The notes under the pieces are model-generated. The model was not told the origin of the DNA and did not search any database. It saw nothing but the letters and a program-made list of their open reading frames with translations. A stretch of DNA of 64,000 nucleotides, from the NCBI GenBank assembly GCA_030813035.1, contig JAUSTV010000010.1; one strand, written 5' to 3'. The position numbers and the translations under genes were made by a program. Position 1 is the stretch's first letter, and each line of letters starts with the position of its first letter. Positions 17,380 through 26,815 of the stretch are shown here, piece by piece. Origin of the DNA: Bacillus_BA fengqiuensis. GTDB taxonomy: Bacteria; Bacillota; Bacilli; Bacillales; Bacillaceae_H.

Positions 17380-18474
17380 CTATGAAAGTTTTAAAATTGG
17401 CTTAATTGTTGTACCCTTATGAGCATCTTCTACTGCTTTATTGATTTCTTCAAAGGAATAATACGTAATTAATTTATCGAAAGGAAACTTTCCTTGCTTA
17501 TACAACTCAATGAGCTTAGGAATATATAATTGAGGAACACCTTCTCCCATCAAAAAACCTTCATAGTTTCTTTCAAATAAAATCGTATTGATATCCAAAG
17601 ATACTTCTGAACCAATAGGACCACCCGCCACTTGTACAGCTCTTCCTGTAACGGCAAGTGAATCTACCGCATTTCGGGAGTTTTCAGGACGACCACTGGA
17701 TTCAATCGCATAGTTCACACCTTTTTCGGTAATCTTCATAATCGCTTCTACAACATTTCCTTCTTTTGCATTAATAGTATGAGTGGCTCCTAATTCCTTT
17801 GCTAACGCTAATCGGTTCTCTTGAACATCAACAGCAATAATTATGCTGCAATGACACACATTTGCTGCCATGATTGCACTTAAACCAACTGTGCCTGCAC
17901 CAAAGATAACAATGCTTGTGCCAGGCTCCGGCTTTAATTTATTTAATACTGCCCCGCTTCCAGTCTGTACACCACAACCAAGAGGCCCCAGCATTTCAAG
18001 CGGAACATCTTTTGAAACCTTTACAACATTTCTGGCATTGGCTACCGCGTAATAAGCAAAGCTGGATTGCCCGAAAAAGTTTGAAGCCTCTTGATTCTCT
18101 ACATGTAAGCGACTGGTTCCGTCTGCCATTCTTCCTCCAAAGTTCAATTCATAAAACCGCTCACAAGCATAGGGTTTCCCGATTAAGCAGTTTTGGCATG
18201 AACCGCAAGAACTATAAGAAAGAACAACATGGTCACCGGGTTGAATATGAGTAATACCCAGGCCGACTTTTTCAACAATTCCTGACCCTTCATGACCTAA
18301 TACGGCGGGAAGTGGAACCGGATAAGCTTGTGTTTGAGCAAGAATATCGGTGTGGCAAATTCCGGTTCCTACAAGACGAATTAATACTTCGTTCGTTTGG
18401 GGTTCATCAATCGTTATATCTTTAATTTCAAAGGGCTCTCCCTTTCCGTACGTAACTGCAGCTTTTGTTAACAT
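17380..18474 (-). CDS. Zn-dependent alcohol dehydrogenase, aryl-alcohol type
   Basis: A 364-residue medium-chain dehydrogenase. The catalytic Zn site is shown by GTGICHTD and the GHEGSGIVE stretch. The structural Zn site has the four cysteines of CGSCQNCLIGKPYAC. The Rossmann motif is GAGTVGLSAIM. Overall it resembles benzyl-alcohol/aryl-alcohol dehydrogenases. It oxidises an alcohol to an aldehyde with NAD, followed by the aldehyde dehydrogenase encoded next. The ATG follows AAGGAGG, and a cre-like box lies 27 bases upstream, suggesting repression by CcpA when preferred sugars are present. Confidence 0.88.
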   Translation of the reverse strand: MLTKAAVTYGKGEPFEIKDITIDEPQTNEVLIRLVGTGICHTDILAQTQAYPVPLPAVLGHEGSGIVEKVGLGITHIQPGDHVVLSYSSCGSCQNCLIGKPYACERFYELNFGGRMADGTSRLHVENQEASNFFGQSSFAYYAVANARNVVKVSKDVPLEMLGPLGCGVQTGSGAVLNKLKPEPGTSIVIFGAGTVGLSAIMAANVCHCSIIIAVDVQENRLALAKELGATHTINAKEGNVVEAIMKITEKGVNYAIESSGRPENSRNAVDSLAVTGRAVQVAGGPIGSEVSLDINTILFERNYEGFLMGEGVPQLYIPKLIELYKQGKFPFDKLITYYSFEEINKAVEDAHKGTTIKPILKLS

Positions 18475-18500
18475 CCAACTTCCTCCTTAAAAAACAATAA

Positions 18501-18514
18501 AGTAAACGCTTTCA
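18501..18514. promoter_or_regulatory. cre-like box (CcpA site)
   Basis: AGTAAACGCTTTCA matches the consensus TGNAANCGNNNNCA except for the first base. It lies just upstream of the aryl-alcohol dehydrogenase start codon. A box with the same first-base mismatch lies at 33338-33351. The remainder of 18515-18749 is AT-rich and shows no gene. Confidence 0.5.
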
Positions 18515-18749
18515 CAAATTAAATATACACTACATTCAGAATATTCGATTTTAAAATTTTATTTAGTCCATTTTAAAAATTTGTCATCTATTATATTGAT
18601 TGCTATTTTTATTGAATAGTTGTCCGCTATCTTCTCTCAAGTCTTCTGAGTGAATGCTCTTTCGTATCGATCTCCCTCAGTAGCTGACAACAAGACTCCC
18701 GTTGAATGAAGGTTAACTCTATGAGGTTTGCCGGCTCCGGTAAAAAAAT

Positions 18750-18792
18750 CAAAAAAAAAAAACAGCCAAGCGCTTTTTTAAAGCCTTGGCTG
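18750..18792 (-). terminator. Rho-independent terminator of the Mo-hydroxylase operon
   Basis: On the minus strand an 8-bp stem CAGCCAAG/CTTGGCTG, extended by GCTTT/AAAGC around a single bulge, is followed by a run of about 12 T. This is a textbook terminator 34 bases past the thioesterase stop codon. Confidence 0.88.
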
Positions 18793-18825
18793 CTTCTCCT
18801 GTTTCCTAATCGCCTATGTTGGCAT

Positions 18826-19227
18826 TCATTTATCTAAAATCATAAAATTGCCTCTCGCTGTGGCAATATGTTTCCCATCCTCATTAAACGCATCAGCATT
18901 TACAACGGTTACCCGCTTTCCTTTTTTGACAATGCTTGCTTTTGCAATTAACCGCTTTCCAAACATCGGGCGAAGATAGCTTGTATGTAAGTCAATCGTA
19001 TTACTATACTTATTGTGTTCCAATGTTGTAGCAATGGCTGCAGCCATTGACATGTCAAGAAGCGTTGCAATTAACCCTCCATGCATCGAATGATAAGATT
19101 GTGTAAACTCTTCTTTTACCTCTATTTCTAATTCACATTCGCCATCATGTCCTTTTACCACTTCAACACCCATCATTTTCCATACATTTCCCTCTGCCAT
19201 TGTTTTCACTCGTGAATGAATTTCCAT
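18826..19227 (-). CDS. PaaI-family hotdog thioesterase
   Basis: A 133-residue hotdog-fold acyl-CoA thioesterase of the PaaI/4-hydroxybenzoyl-CoA thioesterase type. The signature HSMHGGLIATLLDMSMAAAI holds the conserved His-Gly-Gly and the catalytic Asp. It hydrolyses a CoA ester in the cytoplasm, either as the last pathway step or to recycle CoA from dead-end esters. The ATG at 19227 is preferred because GTGGGGTG is suitably spaced; a GTG four codons upstream overlaps that site. It is the last gene of the operon, just before a strong terminator. Confidence 0.85.
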   Translation of the reverse strand: MEIHSRVKTMAEGNVWKMMGVEVVKGHDGECELEIEVKEEFTQSYHSMHGGLIATLLDMSMAAAIATTLEHNKYSNTIDLHTSYLRPMFGKRLIAKASIVKKGKRVTVVNADAFNEDGKHIATARGNFMILDK

Positions 19228-19338
19228 GATCGATAACACCCCACTTTCTCTACAAACTGGGAAAGAACGGGTTCTCCGTTCTTTCCTTGTGCTTATCAGC
19301 AGGGCCAGTCATTTGTCCACAGCCCTGCTATTCATGAT

Positions 19339-20130
19339 CTATTTCCCTTCAAAAACAGGTTTTCGTTTTTCAACAAACGCATCGACGCCTTCTTTAAAGT
19401 CTTCTGTCGTACGCAAAAGTCCATATGCTTTTCCTTCCAACTTCACTCCAACGCTCAGCGGACTCTCTTCAGATGCGTTCAACACTTCTTTAGCAACACG
19501 TTGGGCCACTGGGGAGAATTGAACAAGTTCCTCGGCGAGGGCATCCACCGTCTGTGCCAATTCCGCTTTGGACACTACTTTCGTTAAAAGGCCCCATTGG
19601 TACGCTTCATCCGCAGGGATTTTTCTTGCACGCATGATCATATCTTTCGCTCTTGTTAAGCCGACAATCTTGGCGATTCGCTGTGTACCGCCGCTCCCCG
19701 GAATCATTCCCAGATTCATTTCTGGAAGGGCAAGTAGTGTATCTTCGGCCGCGATTCGGAAATCACACGCCATCGCAAGCTCTAGGCCTACACCAAACGT
19801 ATACCCTTGCAGCTGTGCGATGACCGGTTTTGGGGAATGCTCAGGAGCTGCCACGTTCACTGCAAGATGGGAAAGCTTTTCTTGATGTGTCGCCATAAAT
19901 TCCGGAATGCTTCCCCCTGCGCTGAAACACACATCGCCTTCCCCTTTCAGGATGATGACACGCACTTCATCGTCTTGATTCAAGGCGTCAAAAATCCCCG
20001 GCAGCTGATCTCTTCCAAGCATACTGATATAATTCATTTTCTCTGGACGGTCAAACACGATCGTTGCCGTTTGTTTTTCTACGTTTTTCTCCACTCGAAT
20101 ATGGTCATAGGTTTGTGTGGTTACAGTCAT
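19339..20130 (-). CDS. Enoyl-CoA hydratase/isomerase, copy 1
   Basis: A 263-residue crotonase-family enzyme. The oxyanion hole is formed by FSAGGSIPEF and the GVGLELAMACDFR loop. Both catalytic glutamates of true hydratases are present (in GLELA and PEMNLG), so hydration of an enoyl-CoA is likely. It differs from the copy at 30401-31192 by one residue (Glu/Lys near the C-terminus), and the match extends through the ribosome binding site to about 20160. The nucleotide match weakens at the 3' end, as expected of a gene-conversion tract or recent duplication. The gene lies between the hydroxylase small subunit and the thioesterase. Confidence 0.92.
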   Translation of the reverse strand: MTVTTQTYDHIRVEKNVEKQTATIVFDRPEKMNYISMLGRDQLPGIFDALNQDDEVRVIILKGEGDVCFSAGGSIPEFMATHQEKLSHLAVNVAAPEHSPKPVIAQLQGYTFGVGLELAMACDFRIAAEDTLLALPEMNLGMIPGSGGTQRIAKIVGLTRAKDMIMRARKIPADEAYQWGLLTKVVSKAELAQTVDALAEELVQFSPVAQRVAKEVLNASEESPLSVGVKLEGKAYGLLRTTEDFKEGVDAFVEKRKPVFEGK

Positions 20131-20151
20131 TTTTTATTCCCCTTTTCTGTT

Positions 20152-20637
20152 TTAAGATAAAATCGGCGTTTTTTTATTTTCAATCGTTTTCTCGATTGCT
20201 TTCACAATACCTTCATACCCGGTGCAGCGGCACAAGTGTCCAGAAAGCATTTCTTTTATTTCTTTAGTAGAAGGGTCTGGATTTTTTTCAAGATAATCTG
20301 AAGTAGACATTAAAATACCAGCTGTGCAGAATCCACATTGCAAACCATGGCATTCAATAAAGTTCTTCTGTAAATCTGTTAACTCGCCGTTTGGCGCCAA
20401 TCCCTCAACTGTTTTGATTTCGTTCCCATCCGCTTGTACTGCAAACATGAGACAACTTCTTACTGCCGAACCATTGACATTTACGGTACAAGCACCGCAA
20501 ACACCGTGTTCACATCCAACATGTGTACCTGTCAGCCCGCACACATCTCGAATAAAATCACTTAATAACATTCGAGGTTCCACTTCTTCTTGATAGACTT
20601 TACCATTAATGGTTACTTCTATTTGTTGTCGTCCCAT
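20152..20637 (-). CDS. Molybdenum hydroxylase small subunit, 2x[2Fe-2S] (CoxS-like)
   Basis: A 161-residue iron-sulfur subunit of a xanthine-dehydrogenase-family enzyme. The plant-ferredoxin-type cluster is bound by GCEHGVCGACTVNVNGS plus a later Cys in VRSCLM. The second cluster is bound by QCGFCTAG and LCRCTGYEGIV. It passes electrons from the molybdenum subunit to FAD. The start at 20637 follows AAGGAGGT. It begins 4 bases past the end of the FAD subunit gene, so the three subunits form one unit. Confidence 0.94.
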   Translation of the reverse strand: MGRQQIEVTINGKVYQEEVEPRMLLSDFIRDVCGLTGTHVGCEHGVCGACTVNVNGSAVRSCLMFAVQADGNEIKTVEGLAPNGELTDLQKNFIECHGLQCGFCTAGILMSTSDYLEKNPDPSTKEIKEMLSGHLCRCTGYEGIVKAIEKTIENKKTPILS

Positions 20638-20641
20638 TTCG

Positions 20642-21514
20642 CTACCTCCTTGCTCTTTCATAAGCTTCGGTTAATACACGCTTCGTTAATACTTTAGCAA
20701 GATGAATACGATATTCTGCTGAAGCATGAAGATCCGATTCTGGATCCACTTCAAGTTCGACACTTTCCACAATTTGATCCAGCAACGAATCTGACAATGT
20801 CTCTCCTACCAGTAAATCTTCTGCATCGCCAATTAATAACGGAGTGGCTTCAACTCCTCCAAGTGCTAATCTTACTGAAGAAATTTGGTCTTCATCATCA
20901 ATTGTCATATGACAAGAAGCGGCCACTAACGCGAAATCCCCATGTCGTCTTGCAATTTCTTGAAATGAGTAACCTTGTCTACCTTCACTGATTGGAATCG
21001 TAACCTCTGTTAAAATCTCTGTCGGCATAATGTCCGTCGTCAAGTAGGTAACAAATAAATCTTCTGCATCAACGCTGCGAACTTCGTCCACTGAAGCAAT
21101 TTGCACGGAACCGTTTAAGGTTAGCAATGCAAGCGGAAGTTCCGCAGTTGGATCGGCATGAACAATGCTTCCGCCGATGGTCCCTCTGTTCCTTGTCTGC
21201 ACATGTCCAATTTGGGTAACGGCTTCTGTTAACAGACCGCAGACATCGGCTACTATTTCAGATTGTTCAACGGTACTTTGTCTTGTCAACGTTCCTATTT
21301 TAAGTACATTTCCTTCATTTTTTATATAATTAAGTTCATCTTCTAAGCCATTTATATCAATTAAGCTCTTTGGTGATGCAAGGCGCATATTCATAATCGG
21401 CACTAAACTTTGTCCGCCGGCAATGATTTTCCCATCATCGCCGAGTTCTTCTAATAGATTTAATGCTTCAGCAAGTGTTGTAGGTTTATAGTAATCAAAT
21501 TTTGGTGGTTTCAT
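20642..21514 (-). CDS. Molybdenum hydroxylase FAD subunit (CoxM-like)
   Basis: A 290-residue FAD-binding subunit. The two family signatures are AGGQSLVPIMNMRLASP near residue 32 and TRNRGTIGGSIVHADPTAELP near residue 108, which hold FAD in the vanillyl-alcohol-oxidase-like fold. A C-terminal CO_deh_flav_C-like domain follows. It takes electrons from the small subunit and hands them to NAD or a quinone. The ATG follows AAGGGGAGGG. It starts 63 bases after the large subunit gene ends. Confidence 0.93.
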   Translation of the reverse strand: MKPPKFDYYKPTTLAEALNLLEELGDDGKIIAGGQSLVPIMNMRLASPKSLIDINGLEDELNYIKNEGNVLKIGTLTRQSTVEQSEIVADVCGLLTEAVTQIGHVQTRNRGTIGGSIVHADPTAELPLALLTLNGSVQIASVDEVRSVDAEDLFVTYLTTDIMPTEILTEVTIPISEGRQGYSFQEIARRHGDFALVAASCHMTIDDEDQISSVRLALGGVEATPLLIGDAEDLLVGETLSDSLLDQIVESVELEVDPESDLHASAEYRIHLAKVLTKRVLTEAYERARR

Positions 21515-21577
21515 TTTTTCCCTCCCCTTCCGTTATGCCGCTTTAAGATCAATATTCAGATTCAGTACGACTTTTGC

Positions 21578-23998
21578 TTAAGGTGTTGGCACTTTCTCTT
21601 TTGCTTCGCTGATTAATTTCCAGATGCGAGTTGGGCTTAATGGCAGATCATCAATCATAATATCTAAATGTGCTAAAGCATCACTTACTGCATTGGCAAT
21701 CGCTACGGGTGCACTCATTGTATTTCCTTCACCCAATCCTTTTGCACCTAACGGCGTAAGAGGGGACGGCGATTCTGTATGTTTAATCGTAACCCGAGGA
21801 ATTTCCGGTGCCGTTGGGCATAAGTAATCCATAAAAGATCCCGTTAAGAACTGGCCATTCTTGTCATAAGCTAGTTCCTCGTATAAAGCACCGCCTAAGC
21901 CATGTGCCAAACCGCCCATAATTTGTCCATCTACAATCAAAGGATTTAGAAGCTTTCCAGCATCATGGACAGTAAAGTAATCAATAATTTTCACTTCGGC
22001 TGTATCCGGATCAATTTCAACTGTCACCATATCCGCAACAAATCCGTATGTGACAGAGGAATTGATTCGATCGTCTTTATCAGGCGGCTCTGCGACTTCC
22101 GCTGTATAATAATACGTTTCATAGATTCCCGGCTGCATTCCTTCAGGCAATGAAAGCGGATGCCAATGTGCGAGGCCTGCTGCGCGTTTTACCGGAAACT
22201 TTTTAGCAGGATTATCCTTTACGTAAATAACGCCATCTTTCTGTTCCAGCTCTGAAACGTCTACTCCGAGTTGATGGGCTGTAATTTTAAATAGTTTTTC
22301 ACGCACTTTATGCGCAGCATAATAAACAGCACTTGAACCTAACGCGGCAAAACGACTTGAGTAGCTTCCCGAAGCAATGGACCATGCACTTGTCGATGTA
22401 TCCAGTTCTGCAACAACATTGATTTGCTCTCTCGGAATACCTAAAACTTCAGATACAATTTGTGCTGAAACGGTTTCGTGTCCTTGACCGGACGGCGTCG
22501 TACTAATTCTGACGTTCACACTGCCTAATGGGTCCATTGAAACGGTAGCAGCTTCAGCACACCCTGATTTCGGCAATGAATTTGCTCTTTCTTCTGGTGT
22601 TAAAGCAACTGTAATATAACCCATATTTGAGCCGGACGGTTCGACGATACAGGCAAGACCGACACCTAATATTTTCCCATTTTGACGTGCTTCTTCCTGT
22701 TTCTTTCTAAACGCTTCATATTGCCCCGTTGTAAGTGCCAGTTCAAACGAATTCTCATAATCCCCGCTGTCGTAAATACCACCTGAAGCCGTTGTGTATG
22801 GGAATTGTTCTTTTTTGACCAGGTTTTTTCGAATAACGTCTGCATGGTCCATATTAAGCTCTTTAGCCACTAGCTGCATGATTCGTTCCAACGGGAAGTA
22901 AAGCTCCTGCCCCCCGTAACCGCGAATTAAGCCGGTAGGCGACTTATTTGTCATCACTGCATACGCATCAATCGCTAAATTCGGAATATCGTATGCCCCT
23001 GTTGAGTTTGCATGGTTACGATATAAACTGGCTGGTTCTGGTGCGCGAATATACGCGCCAACGTTGTCAATCAGTTTCATTCTTAATCCTGTAACTTTGC
23101 CAGTATCTTTTACCGCTACTTCAATGTACGTAACGCGATCGGTCCCACTGGCACTTGAAGAAAGATGTTCCTGTCTGTCTTCAATCCATTTGACTGGACA
23201 ACCGACAAGCTTACTTGTTATGGCAGTAAGAACGATATACGGGAAAATCCCTGCTTTTATTCCATAACTTCCTCCGATATCTTTTGGAACAATGATCCTT
23301 AACTTATTGCTTGGAATTTGTAATGCTTGAGCCATAATCGCCTGGATAACGAATGGCCCATGAAAATTTGCATTGACTGTATATTGATCGCTGGCAGGAT
23401 CATAGTCTGCAATCACCCCATATGTTTCTACAGGGGTAGCTGTATATTTTGGAAACTTGAATTTATGCTTTACGATTCGATCGGCTTCTTTGAAAGCTTG
23501 ATCAACATCCCCGTAATGAAATTGACGATGATTGGCAATATTTGATCCGACGTTTTCATGCAAAATCGGTGCATCTTCTTCCAATGATTCTTCAATATCA
23601 ACAAGGGGTGGTAACGATTCATAAGAAACCTTAATTTTTTCAAGCGCGTCCTCAGCAATATAACGGTCCTTAGCTACTATAATGGCAACAGGTTCTCCTA
23701 CATACCTCACCTTATCGATTGCGAGAGGATAATACTTAACAGGTGCAGTGACACCCACACTAAACGGCTTTAAAAGATTTTTGATGTCTTGTCCTGTTAC
23801 AACTCCTTTGACTCCCGGCATTTTTTCTGCCTCGGTTGTATCAATGGATTTAATATAAGCATGGGGATGCGAGCTTCGTAAAATAGCCGCATGTCCTGTA
23901 TTTATAGTCGTACCGAGATCATCGATGTATTTTCCTTGACCAGTCAGCAGCCGTTTGTCCTCTACTCTCGTCGCAGACTTACCAATTACTTTTGTCAT
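21578..23998 (-). CDS. Molybdenum hydroxylase large subunit (CoxL/XdhA-like)
   Basis: An 806-residue molybdopterin-binding subunit. The N-terminal aldehyde oxidase a/b hammerhead domain (GKSATRVEDKRLLTGQGKYI) is followed by the Mo-binding domain. The active-site loop reads GLIRGYGGQE, not the Cys-containing AYRCSFR loop of true CO dehydrogenase, so oxidation of CO is unlikely. The catalytic Glu lies in GAKGLGEGN near the C-terminus. Such enzymes hydroxylate an aromatic ring, N-heterocycle or aldehyde using water. Its gene overlaps the upstream mocA-like gene by 4 bases. The CoA ligase and hydratases nearby suggest a CoA thioester or aromatic acid substrate (inference). Confidence 0.92.
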   Translation of the reverse strand: MTKVIGKSATRVEDKRLLTGQGKYIDDLGTTINTGHAAILRSSHPHAYIKSIDTTEAEKMPGVKGVVTGQDIKNLLKPFSVGVTAPVKYYPLAIDKVRYVGEPVAIIVAKDRYIAEDALEKIKVSYESLPPLVDIEESLEEDAPILHENVGSNIANHRQFHYGDVDQAFKEADRIVKHKFKFPKYTATPVETYGVIADYDPASDQYTVNANFHGPFVIQAIMAQALQIPSNKLRIIVPKDIGGSYGIKAGIFPYIVLTAITSKLVGCPVKWIEDRQEHLSSSASGTDRVTYIEVAVKDTGKVTGLRMKLIDNVGAYIRAPEPASLYRNHANSTGAYDIPNLAIDAYAVMTNKSPTGLIRGYGGQELYFPLERIMQLVAKELNMDHADVIRKNLVKKEQFPYTTASGGIYDSGDYENSFELALTTGQYEAFRKKQEEARQNGKILGVGLACIVEPSGSNMGYITVALTPEERANSLPKSGCAEAATVSMDPLGSVNVRISTTPSGQGHETVSAQIVSEVLGIPREQINVVAELDTSTSAWSIASGSYSSRFAALGSSAVYYAAHKVREKLFKITAHQLGVDVSELEQKDGVIYVKDNPAKKFPVKRAAGLAHWHPLSLPEGMQPGIYETYYYTAEVAEPPDKDDRINSSVTYGFVADMVTVEIDPDTAEVKIIDYFTVHDAGKLLNPLIVDGQIMGGLAHGLGGALYEELAYDKNGQFLTGSFMDYLCPTAPEIPRVTIKHTESPSPLTPLGAKGLGEGNTMSAPVAIANAVSDALAHLDIMIDDLPLSPTRIWKLISEAKEKVPTP

Positions 23999-24606
23999 TT
24001 TCTAACCTCCTCTTTTTTAATCAATCGCTGATAATCTTCAAATGTGTCAATATCAGGAATGTTCATCTGATTGACTTCAGCATAAACCACTTCTTTGCTG
24101 AATGTTTGGATCACTGATTTTCCGCCGCTATCTCCATTTATCTCTAAAAGATAAGGAAACATATTTCGTTTGAATAAAACCGGATGTCCTTTCTCGTTAT
24201 TCCAAAAGACAGACTGGACAACCGATGGCTTATGCTGCAAATGATAAGTCTCCACCACTTTATTAATCGAACTTTCCGATATTTCCGGCTGGTCTCCTAA
24301 AAGAATGACCACTGCTTCCACTTCCCCCGGCAGCGAATGTAAACCCGCTTTAATGGAGGTTGACATCCCTAAATGTGAATCATGGTTTTGGACAACTTGC
24401 TTTATACCAGGAATGGAAGCTTCCTTACACAGCCCTTCAACCTTCGGATTGATGACAACGATTACACCATCAAGAAGCGAATGTAAAGATTTCTTAATCA
24501 CATGCCGAACGAGCGGTTTTTGCTCATACGGCAAGAGCATTTTGGCGGTACCCATTCTTCTTGAGGAACCTGCGGCTAAAACCATTCCCCAGATTTCATG
24601 TTTCAT
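23995..24606 (-). CDS. MocA/MobA-like molybdenum cofactor nucleotidyltransferase
   Basis: A 203-residue NTP transferase. The nucleotide-binding start MVLAAGSSRRMGTAKMLLPY and the later LLGDQPEI match MocA-type CTP:molybdopterin cytidylyltransferases and MobA. It probably attaches CMP (or GMP) to molybdopterin so that the cofactor can be inserted into the hydroxylase. It overlaps both neighbours by 4 bases (ATGA), between xdhC-like and the large subunit gene, so its production is coupled to them. Confidence 0.88.
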   Translation of the reverse strand: MKHEIWGMVLAAGSSRRMGTAKMLLPYEQKPLVRHVIKKSLHSLLDGVIVVINPKVEGLCKEASIPGIKQVVQNHDSHLGMSTSIKAGLHSLPGEVEAVVILLGDQPEISESSINKVVETYHLQHKPSVVQSVFWNNEKGHPVLFKRNMFPYLLEINGDSGGKSVIQTFSKEVVYAEVNQMNIPDIDTFEDYQRLIKKEEVRK

Positions 24607-25709
24607 ACCAACGATGAGCCTTCACGCTCCTCTGCTGCATGGGAAGCAATATGGCCGTTTCCTTTTGTTTGTTTTAAATGCACGGAATTGCCGCCGCGAT
24701 GAACATTGATCAATTCTGCCGTAATACTCAAGGCAATTTCTTCAGGATTCTTTGCACCGATGTCAATGCCTACAGGACTATAAACCCGCTCGAGCTTTAA
24801 TTCATCTGTGGAATAATGGTTGAATAACGGCTGCAGCAGCTGTGTCGTCCTTGTTACCGGCCCTAGAACTCCAATATAGGGTACGTTGGATTTCAAAAGC
24901 GTTTCCAATACAATTTGGTCTTGAATAAAATGATGGCTCATCACAACGGCATATGTATTTTCATTTAACGAAACGCTCGGATGTTCATCTCTTTGATAGC
25001 AAATTAACTCATCAGCCAATGGAAAATTTGTTTCATTGACAAAACCGGGTCTATGATCAGCCACTTTTACTCTCCAACCTAAATTTTTTACTGTCTTGAC
25101 TAACGGAACAGCGTCTGGTCCAGCTCCAAAAACAAACAGTGTCGGTACCGGATCAATATAATCAAAGAATACTTCCTTGTTATTTTTCAATGTAACAAGC
25201 TTTGATTTTCTTTGTTGCAATGTCGGGAAGTAGTTGAAATGATCAATAGAAATAACATCCTTCTCAATAGGAACAACCCACTTTTCACCGATTTTAGATT
25301 CGTCGTTACATGCTGTAACCGTTGCAATGATTTTAGCTTTGCTTGTTGTAAAAGCTTCTTTCATTAACTCGCTTTTTTCAGGATGGCCGGCGGGATCATA
25401 TAGTTCGAGAAGAATTTCTACCGCCCCGTTACAGCCGACTCCAAGCCCCCAAACTTGATCTCCTTCGTCCCTGAAATCATAATAGATTTTTTTGGGCCTC
25501 TCAGTCTGTAAAACTTCTTTTCCATGTTCAATGACATCGCTTTCAACGCATCCCCCGCTTACTAAGCCTATTAACTTTCCATCCTCAGCAAAAAAGCATT
25601 TTGCCCCTTCTTTCTGATAAGCTGATCCTTCGACACGAATGATAGTGGCCAAAATGCCTCTTTTCTTCTCTCGACCACACCTTTCCATCTCATTTACTAT
25701 TGTTAGCAT
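24603..25709 (-). CDS. XdhC/CoxI-family molybdenum cofactor insertion protein
   Basis: A 368-residue XdhC-family protein. The N-terminal XdhC/CoxI domain has GSAYQKEGAKCFF and GLVSGGCVESDV. The C-terminal Rossmann domain starts at TLFVFGAGPDAVPLVKTV and continues with VADHRPGFV. These proteins bind the molybdenum cofactor, assist its sulfuration and deliver it to the hydroxylase. The ATG follows AGGAGGGG. It is the first of the coupled maturation and structural genes, 49 bases after the regulator gene. Confidence 0.92.
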   Translation of the reverse strand: MLTIVNEMERCGREKKRGILATIIRVEGSAYQKEGAKCFFAEDGKLIGLVSGGCVESDVIEHGKEVLQTERPKKIYYDFRDEGDQVWGLGVGCNGAVEILLELYDPAGHPEKSELMKEAFTTSKAKIIATVTACNDESKIGEKWVVPIEKDVISIDHFNYFPTLQQRKSKLVTLKNNKEVFFDYIDPVPTLFVFGAGPDAVPLVKTVKNLGWRVKVADHRPGFVNETNFPLADELICYQRDEHPSVSLNENTYAVVMSHHFIQDQIVLETLLKSNVPYIGVLGPVTRTTQLLQPLFNHYSTDELKLERVYSPVGIDIGAKNPEEIALSITAELINVHRGGNSVHLKQTKGNGHIASHAAEEREGSSLV

Positions 25710-25758
25710 GAAAACCCCTCCTGAAGTTTTAAAATCTTATTTTCGTTAGCCGATTCTT

Positions 25759-26523
25759 TTATACTTTTTCTGTCCGTTCCCAGAAAAAGTGCTCACGATA
25801 TTGAGTTGGCGTTTTCCCTTCAATTTTTTTAAATGTTGTTGCAAAATAACTAGAATTGGCAAAACCCGTGCTATTCGCAATGATGTCGATTGGCAGTGAC
25901 GTCATTCTAAGCATATTTTTTGCCTTCTGAACACGAATCCAAGATAAGTATTCGATAAACGTCATCCCCATTTCTTCTTTAAAAGATTTACTGAAATAGG
26001 ATGGACTTAAATAAACTTTATCAGCAATATTTTTAAGAGTAAGACATTCATTGTAATATAACTGAATGTACTGGACAGCGCTTTCAATCGGCTTTCTTAA
26101 GTCAAGTTCAAATTTGTCTTCATGATTTACCGTCTGATTGATTTCTTGTTTAAGAACTGGTTTTAACACACGTTCGAATGTGTCCAAAAGTTGATTTCTA
26201 GTAAGCGGTTTCAACAAATAAGCTGAAAAGCCTGCATTAATGGCGGATTGAACGATTTCAAACATCTGCAGTCCACTAATGACAATAATCGGCAAATCTG
26301 GATAAAGATGAAGGGCGTTTTTTCCAAAAGTGATCCCATCCATATCAGGAAGTGAAACATCCAGCAAAAGCGCGCTTGGACGGGACTGTTTCAACATCGT
26401 CATTGCTCTCTGTGCGGTATTGGCTTCATAAATACGAAGAAAACTATAATCGCTGTTTTCAACAATATGTCGTATATCGCTTGTGCAACGAGAGTCTGTA
26501 TCAACAATTAAAAGTTCAGCCAT
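25759..26523 (-). CDS. Response regulator, REC-AraC (YesN-type), no partner kinase nearby
   Basis: A 254-residue regulator. The receiver domain covers about residues 1-120 with acidic pocket residues near Asp8/Asp10, the phospho-acceptor Asp55 (ALLLDVSLPD) and Lys near LLKPLT. Residues 155-254 are an AraC-type pair of helix-turn-helices (NIADKVYLSPSYFSKSFKEE and ANSTGFANSSYF). The start at 26523 follows AAGGGGGCG; the longer frame has no such site. It probably activates the hydroxylase operon that starts 49 bases downstream. No histidine kinase gene is in the neighbourhood, so its signal source is unknown. Confidence 0.88.
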   Translation of the reverse strand: MAELLIVDTDSRCTSDIRHIVENSDYSFLRIYEANTAQRAMTMLKQSRPSALLLDVSLPDMDGITFGKNALHLYPDLPIIVISGLQMFEIVQSAINAGFSAYLLKPLTRNQLLDTFERVLKPVLKQEINQTVNHEDKFELDLRKPIESAVQYIQLYYNECLTLKNIADKVYLSPSYFSKSFKEEMGMTFIEYLSWIRVQKAKNMLRMTSLPIDIIANSTGFANSSYFATTFKKIEGKTPTQYREHFFWERTEKV

Positions 26524-26783
26524 AGGACGCCCCCTTACCTCTAAATCTTTTATCAACATAATTAAATTTATATTCAGTATAAAAGATTCAGAAAATAGTA
26601 GTTTTAATTTTTTAAGATGAGTATTATAAAAATTTGTCAAATTATAAAATAAAATAGATTAGAATAATAGTTCTGTGTAAAGTTTATATGAAACAGCAGA
26701 TAAAACGGATGAGCCAATTCAGCAGAATTTCGCTCATCCACTTCTGACTAAATAAATTCTACTAAATAGATATAGTCGCAAAG

Positions 26784-26813
26784 AACTGTGTCAACGTTGT
26801 TGTTGACACAGTT
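26784..26813 (-). terminator. Hairpin after the moaA remnant
   Basis: A perfect 12-bp inverted repeat (AACTGTGTCAAC and complement) with a 6-base loop lies 3 bases past the moaA remnant stop. The following T-run is better on the plus strand (six T) than on the minus strand, but only minus-strand genes adjoin it. The rest of 26524-26783 shows nothing further. Confidence 0.6.
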
Positions 26814-26815
26814 TT

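Noticed and set aside
21578..23998. True aerobic CO dehydrogenase
   Set aside because: The large subunit lacks the Cys-containing AYRCSFR loop; the names Cox S/M/L/G are used only for the wider family.
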